The position numbers and the translations under genes are program-made. 26,048 nt of DNA from an uncultured bacterium (GTDB lineage: Bacteria; Actinomycetota; Coriobacteriia; Coriobacteriales; Coriobacteriaceae), in the NCBI GenBank assembly GCA_905214425.1, contig CAJMLY010000027.1, forward strand, positions 1 to 26,048, given 5' to 3'. Every line of letters begins with the position of its first letter. The stretch's first letter is position 1. Below the pieces are notes generated by a model. It had not been told where the DNA came from. It saw only the letters and a program-made list of their open reading frames with translations, and did no database searches. Shown here piece by piece: positions 22,828 to 26,048 of this stretch.

Positions 22828-23321
22828 ATGGAGATAGCCGGCATCAGCGATTTCGAGAGCTTGGCGGCGTCCACGAATGCCCCGGTGTTTACACCTCAGA
22901 CGGACGACTTTGGACTCGCGGTCCATATCTTCAAGATGCTCAATCGCGGAATTCATCCGTACAGTTCTGGCGAGCTGGACCTAGAATTTTTGACCTAGAC
23001 GACGATATTCCGGCTCTTCCGCTCAATAGCTGCGTGTGCAATGGGCGCAGCTCCTTTGTGGGGACGCTGATCGGATATGTTGTCCCTAGTTACGCTCTTG
23101 CGATCAATGACTTTGGCAACCTTATGGGCGAGGCTTTCCGCCGGTCGCTCTTTGGCAAAGCGCATGAGCGCCTTGATGCGCGCACATGGGCGCGCCTGCT
23201 CGCCCTGTATCTGTCTGAGACGGTTGAGTGTCCGCGCGGTCATCTATATCACGCTTCGCAGGATGAATGTCCCTACTGTCGAGGAGAGCGCACCCTGTTA
23301 GCTCTCTTGGCTGATTGCTGA
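22828..23321 (+). pseudogene. Remnant of a Ser/Thr kinase-like protein with C-terminal zinc ribbon
   Basis: Two reading frames must be joined. The first (22828-22998, stop TAG) encodes VFTPQTDDFGLAVHIFKMLN then RGIHPYSSGELDLEF, which resembles the alpha-F and following helices of bacterial protein kinases (D.F.LAV.IF.LL..G.HP). The second frame continues from about 22990 to 23321 with DDDIPALPLN, NLMGEAFRRSLFGKAHERLD, ARTWARLLALYLSE and a zinc ribbon CPRGH...CPYC. The ATP-binding lobe and catalytic loop are missing, and a frameshift separates the pieces, so the gene is not functional. The kinase assignment rests on motif resemblance only. Confidence 0.6.
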
Positions 23322-23356
23322 CTGTCTTGGAGAAAGCCCGCAAGGCGGCGTGCAGG

Positions 23357-24007
23357 TTAATCCTGCGTGTCGCCTCCGTACATGTAGACGATAAAGCCGT
23401 CGCCGGTGTCTTGGCTGTGATCTTCCAGGATGCGTTTCATATTGAGGTGCTCGTAGAACTGCCAGTCGGAGTTGCAGTCGCTCATCAGGAAGAACTTGGT
23501 GCAGCCTGCCTTGGCGAGCTCGGCGCGCGCAAGGTCGATGAGCTCGCGGCCGAGTCCCTTGCCCTGCCACTCGGGCACGATGATGATCAGGTTGAGCTGG
23601 CCCTGGGCATACTCGTTGCCCGTGGCGGCAAAGCGGTCGGCCGTGGCCTTTTCACGACTGTCGCCAAAGAGCGAGCCCTCGAGCTTGGCATCGGCGGTCT
23701 TTGCCATCTCGGTTGCCTGGGCGAGCATCTCGTCGTAGCAGGGCTCCCACGTGGGATTGGTGCGCGGCTTGCCGTCCTCGAAGATGCCGATACAGCAGGC
23801 GGCGATAGTGCGGCCCTCGGCCTCGGCGACGAGTGCGATGGGGGAGCGCTGCAGCTGCATAGCGATGTTAAAGCGCGCGCAGAAATCGGCGGCTTCGACG
23901 TCGCCGCGGTTGCGTAGTGTGTTGCACCACAGCTGGTTGTAAATGGCGGCGATGCCGGTCAAGTCATCGAGCGTGGCGGCGCGCAGAGTTACGTTGTCAA
24001 GGCTCAT
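23357..24007 (-). CDS. GNAT-family N-acetyltransferase
   Basis: The 216-residue cytoplasmic protein starts with the GNAT beginning VTLRAATLDDLTGIAAIYNQ and carries the acetyl-CoA loop VPEWQGKGLGREL (QGKGLG at 148-153), followed by FFLMSDCNSDWQFYEHLNM, the usual late strand-helix part. Between them is a longer than normal middle section (residues 75-130) with several acidic residues. Such enzymes move an acetyl group from acetyl-CoA to an amine; the acceptor cannot be told from sequence. The ATG at 24007 follows GGAAGGAGCCTCC. It stands alone downstream of the DAHP synthase gene on the same strand, separated by structured repeats. Confidence 0.88.
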   Translation of the reverse strand: MSLDNVTLRAATLDDLTGIAAIYNQLWCNTLRNRGDVEAADFCARFNIAMQLQRSPIALVAEAEGRTIAACCIGIFEDGKPRTNPTWEPCYDEMLAQATEMAKTADAKLEGSLFGDSREKATADRFAATGNEYAQGQLNLIIIVPEWQGKGLGRELIDLARAELAKAGCTKFFLMSDCNSDWQFYEHLNMKRILEDHSQDTGDGFIVYMYGGDTQD

Positions 24008-24315
24008 GGAGGCTCCTTCCAGGTTGGGTCAGGCCATCTCTGAGTGTGACATGGACGCAGGATTGCCGTATCGACCATTCGGCAGACGACCCTCGATCCC
24101 TCGGGGACGGAGGGCCCTAAGAAGGAATGAGGGTGGATTTTCGGACACTTGCTCAATGAGAGTGGATAATCTCCCGCTTTCGCTCGAAAAGCAGGCCACA
24201 AAAACGGGAGATTATCCACTCTCATTCTGGGTAGTCGTTTAAGAATGTCCCCAACGACTACCCCAAAAGGAGCGTCCCCAAGTGCCAGCTTTGGCAACGA
24301 CGCTGGTAGAAAAAC
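24008..24315. repeat. Intergenic palindromes between the GNAT gene and element B
   Basis: No gene is supported. A perfect 22-bp inverted repeat, 24155-24176 with 24205-24226 (core AGTGGATAATCTCCCG), has a 28-base loop. Immediately after it GGGTAGTCGTT (24229-24239) pairs with AACGACTACCC (24253-24263). Short frames reading MRVDNLPL... on both strands are by-products of the palindrome. Upstream, AATGAGGGTGGAT at about 24126 partly resembles the repeat arm. Confidence 0.75.
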
Positions 24316-24463
24316 GTCAGCGAAAACCCGCCAGAGCGAGCAAGGTGCCTTGAAGCGAGGCGGCATTGACCTTTTGGTCATGCCGTCGAAGCTGAAAGGC
24401 AGATTGCCGCTCTGGCGGGTTTGCAGCGTCGGCCGGTTACGGCGTTTGGTAAAACGCCGTAAC
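24316..24463 (-). ncRNA. Structured 3'-UTR element, copy B (after DAHP synthase)
   Basis: On the minus strand it begins immediately after the DAHP synthase stop codon with a 12-bp hairpin (24436-24447 with 24452-24463) that has the same four-base loop as copy A. The long stem is closed by AAACCCGCCAGAG (24324-24336) with CTCTGGCGGGTTT (24410-24422). AATCTG (complement of 24400-24405) faces CACCTT (complement of 24342-24347), and a GACC/GGTC-capped arm completes it. Minus-strand sequence leaves the stem with TTTT. GTCAGCGAAA borders the stem exactly as in copy A. Stem sequences differ from copy A but pairing is kept. Confidence 0.65.
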
Positions 24464-25495
24464 CTACACCCGCTCTGCGATCTCGTGGATGAGGTAGTCG
24501 GTCTTTTCCCAGCCCAGGCACGGATCGGTGATCGACTTGCCAAAGACGCCGCCGTCAACCGGCTGGTTGCCGTCCTCCAGGTAGGACTCGATCATAAAGC
24601 CCTTGACCAGCTTGGAGATGGACTCGTTGCGGCGGCAGCTGTCGAGCACCTCCTTGCAGATGCGGTACTGCTCCAGCGGGCGCTTACCTGAGTTGTCGTG
24701 GTTGCAGTCGATGACCGCCGCCGGGTTGGCGTAGCCGGCATGCTCGGTATAGCGCTCGGCCAGGCGCTCCAGGTGCTCGTAGTGGTAGTTGGGGTAGGTA
24801 CGACCGTCGAGACCGATGTAGCCACGCATGACGGCGTGTGCGAGCGGATTGCCGTCGCACTCAACTTCCCAGTTGCGGAAGATAAAGCTCTGATGTGCCT
24901 GGGCAGCGTAGATGGAGTTGAGCATGACGGTGGTGGAACCAGCGGTGGGATTTTTCATGCCGACGGGCACCGAAATGCCGCTCGACACCAGGCGATGCTC
25001 CTGGTTTTCGACCGAGCGCGCGCCCACGGCAACATAGCTCAGCAGGTCAACGAGGTACTGGTAGTTGGACGGGTAGAGCATCTCGTCGGCGGTAAAGAAA
25101 CCGGTCTCCTCGATGACGCGCAGGTGCATATGGCGAATGGCCTTAACGCCTTCGAGCAGGTCATCGGGCGCCTCGGGGTCGGGGTTGTGCAGCAGGCCCT
25201 TGTAGCCGGTGCCCTTGGTGCGCGGCTTGTTGGTGTAGACGCGCGGAATGATGATGAGCTTGTCCTTGACCTCCTCGGCGGTCTTGGCCAGTCGGTTCAT
25301 GTACTCAAGCACCGAATCCTCGCGGTCGGCAGAGCACGGGCCGATGATGAGCACCTTGCGTGCGTCCTCGCCGGTAAAGACTTTGGCGACCTCGGCGTCA
25401 AATGCCTGCTTTTTGGCGGTAAGCTCGGCAGAAAGCGGCATTTCCTCGCGGATCTCCATGGGGATCGGCAGCCTGCGTTTGAATTCCATGGCCAT
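24464..25495 (-). CDS. 3-deoxy-7-phosphoheptulonate (DAHP) synthase, AroG/F/H type
   Basis: The 343-residue cytoplasmic enzyme condenses phosphoenolpyruvate with erythrose 4-phosphate, the first step of the shikimate pathway. Visible family motifs are LIIGPCSADRED (C54, metal site), PRVYTNKPRTKGTGYKGLL, VGARSVENQEHR, VGMKNPTAGS, IDCNHDNSGK and SITDPCLGW. Length and motifs match the class I-alpha enzymes of the AroF/G/H group; which aromatic amino acid, if any, inhibits it cannot be read here. GAGGAGG precedes the ATG at 25495. The gene is apparently monocistronic: the stop is followed directly by structured element B. Confidence 0.94.
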   Translation of the reverse strand: MAMEFKRRLPIPMEIREEMPLSAELTAKKQAFDAEVAKVFTGEDARKVLIIGPCSADREDSVLEYMNRLAKTAEEVKDKLIIIPRVYTNKPRTKGTGYKGLLHNPDPEAPDDLLEGVKAIRHMHLRVIEETGFFTADEMLYPSNYQYLVDLLSYVAVGARSVENQEHRLVSSGISVPVGMKNPTAGSTTVMLNSIYAAQAHQSFIFRNWEVECDGNPLAHAVMRGYIGLDGRTYPNYHYEHLERLAERYTEHAGYANPAAVIDCNHDNSGKRPLEQYRICKEVLDSCRRNESISKLVKGFMIESYLEDGNQPVDGGVFGKSITDPCLGWEKTDYLIHEIAERV

Positions 25496-25593
25496 AGGGG
25501 CCTCCTCAATCTATAGAAAGAGCAATAAGCGTATTGTTGAGTGTTCGGCATTATCCGCTGTCGCACGCTAAAGCGCAAGCCCTTGTCACCCCG

Positions 25594-25644
25594 AAACCTG
25601 CCAAAAAGGGACAGGTTTATTTTGGCAGGTTTTATCTGGGTAAA
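25594..25644 (-). repeat. Interspersed intergenic repeat, copy 3
   Basis: Reverse orientation relative to copies 1 and 2. It has both halves, CCTGCCAAAAAGGGACAGG and TTTATTTTGGCAGG, so the transcript can form a CCTGCCAAAA/TTTTGGCAGG hairpin. It lies about 100 bases upstream of the DAHP synthase start. Confidence 0.8.
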
Positions 25645-25714
25645 CGTTGGCGCTCGCCGGGAGGGAGTGGTGCCACGTGGGGCCCTAAGGCTGTTGTCGG
25701 TTCCCCGGGAAACA

Positions 25715-25953
25715 CCCTGTGGGCAAAAAATGCCAAATATGAGTACTGTTGCTCACCTAGTAACATATCCGTCTAGCGAGATAATAGACAAAGTGATAAA
25801 TATGTTCATTAACGTTGGCAGACGGAAGCCTGCTAACGGGCGTTTTGATTAATTTGAAGGCGTATAGAGGCCGCAAAGAGGTCGTTTGAGGCGGTTTTGG
25901 CTGTTACTAAAAAGGTGACAGTACTCATATTTGTCCTTTTTTGCCCACGGGGT
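25715..25953. repeat. MITE-like element with about 50-bp imperfect terminal inverted repeats
   Basis: The left end (25715-25765) and right end (25902-25953) are inverted copies with scattered differences; both contain GGGCAAAAAA (or complement), CAAATATGAGTACTGT and TAGTAACA. The roughly 135-base centre is AT-rich, with CCGTCT/AGACGG arms but no ORF of substance. Size, terminal repeats and lack of coding capacity fit a miniature inverted-repeat element. No flanking target duplication could be confirmed by eye. Confidence 0.6.
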
Positions 25954-26017
25954 CTGGAAAGCGCCGTCAATCAGGTCCCAGGGGAGGCGGTTCGGGTAGC
26001 GCGCAGAGATGTGGTGT

Positions 26018-26048
26018 AAGAGGCGGGGCATGCCCCGCCTCTTCTCTT
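26018..26048. terminator. Perfect 26-bp palindromic terminator
   Basis: AAGAGGCGGGGCA (26018-26030) is the exact complement of TGCCCCGCCTCTT (26031-26043), followed by CTCTT at the window edge. It probably terminates a gene to the right, or acts in both directions. The 65 bases to its left hold nothing recognisable. Confidence 0.65.

Noticed and set aside
24004..24558. Minus-strand 184-codon frame and plus-strand 99-codon frame with MRVDNLP peptides
   Set aside because: Both are produced by reading through the 22-bp palindrome; the similar peptides on the two strands show it is a repeat, not a gene.
20148..25644. CRISPR array from the recurring sequences
   Set aside because: Copies are kilobases apart and in both orientations, with no regular spacers and no cas genes.
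25849..26031. 60-codon minus-strand frame at the right edge
   Set aside because: It starts inside a perfect terminator palindrome and runs into the MITE-like inverted repeat; no protein-like signature.

Overview
The window looks like a chromosomal segment of a gut actinobacterium of the class Coriobacteriia, most probably Collinsella or a close relative. The basis is GC-rich coding sequence with strong GGAGG-type ribosome binding sites, an Enterococcus-like agmatine deiminase gene set, several membrane-embedded LuxR regulators, and GC-rich hairpin-laden intergenic DNA. The genus call is inference from style and gene content. No rRNA, tRNA, phage, IS or CRISPR was seen.

Layout. 1-1332: start of a DeoR-type repressor, divergent from a class II aldolase of the GatY/KbaY/Fba family, followed by a terminator nested in a perfect 29-bp inverted repeat. 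1573-3027: a doubtful small ORF, then a minus-strand protein joining a Nudix (MutT-like) domain to a Vsr-type mismatch endonuclease domain. 3176-6152: a BceAB-type ABC transporter pair. 6338-15089: the core of the window, an agmatine catabolism locus. A membrane LuxR regulator (AguR-like, minus) is divergent from putrescine carbamoyltransferase (ptcA), an agmatine/putrescine antiporter and agmatine deiminase 1. A second antiporter-like permease, a small conserved-looking ORF and a second membrane LuxR regulator follow. 15397-18489: an YtcJ/AepA-type amidohydrolase and a MATE exporter. 18718-19887: an AAA ATPase with DUF4143, preceded by three 23-bp direct repeats. 20259-22362: a soluble LuxR regulator with a GAF-like domain, divergent from agmatine deiminase 2. 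22582-23321: gene remnants, including the tail of a protein kinase with a zinc ribbon. 23357-25495: a GNAT acetyltransferase and DAHP synthase, both minus. 25496-26048: repeats, including a MITE-like inverted-repeat element and a perfect terminator palindrome.

How the genes fit together. The order regulator / ptcA / antiporter / deiminase matches the known aguR-aguB-aguD-aguA clusters of enterococci and lactococci. Agmatine would enter in exchange for putrescine, be deiminated to carbamoylputrescine, and be split by PtcA to putrescine and carbamoyl phosphate. The carbamate kinase that normally recovers ATP is not in the window. The deiminase and the antiporter are both duplicated, and three LuxR-type regulators sit beside them. 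A GTATACCGTT sequence lies upstream of both ptcA and the second deiminase gene.

The most unusual non-coding signal is a structured element found three times (6189-6336, 11863-11954, 24316-24463). Each copy lies just 3' of a gene and in the same sense. All copies keep CACCTT and AATCTG facing each other across a long stem while the stems around them change by compensatory substitution. The order of the two hexamers is swapped in the middle copy.
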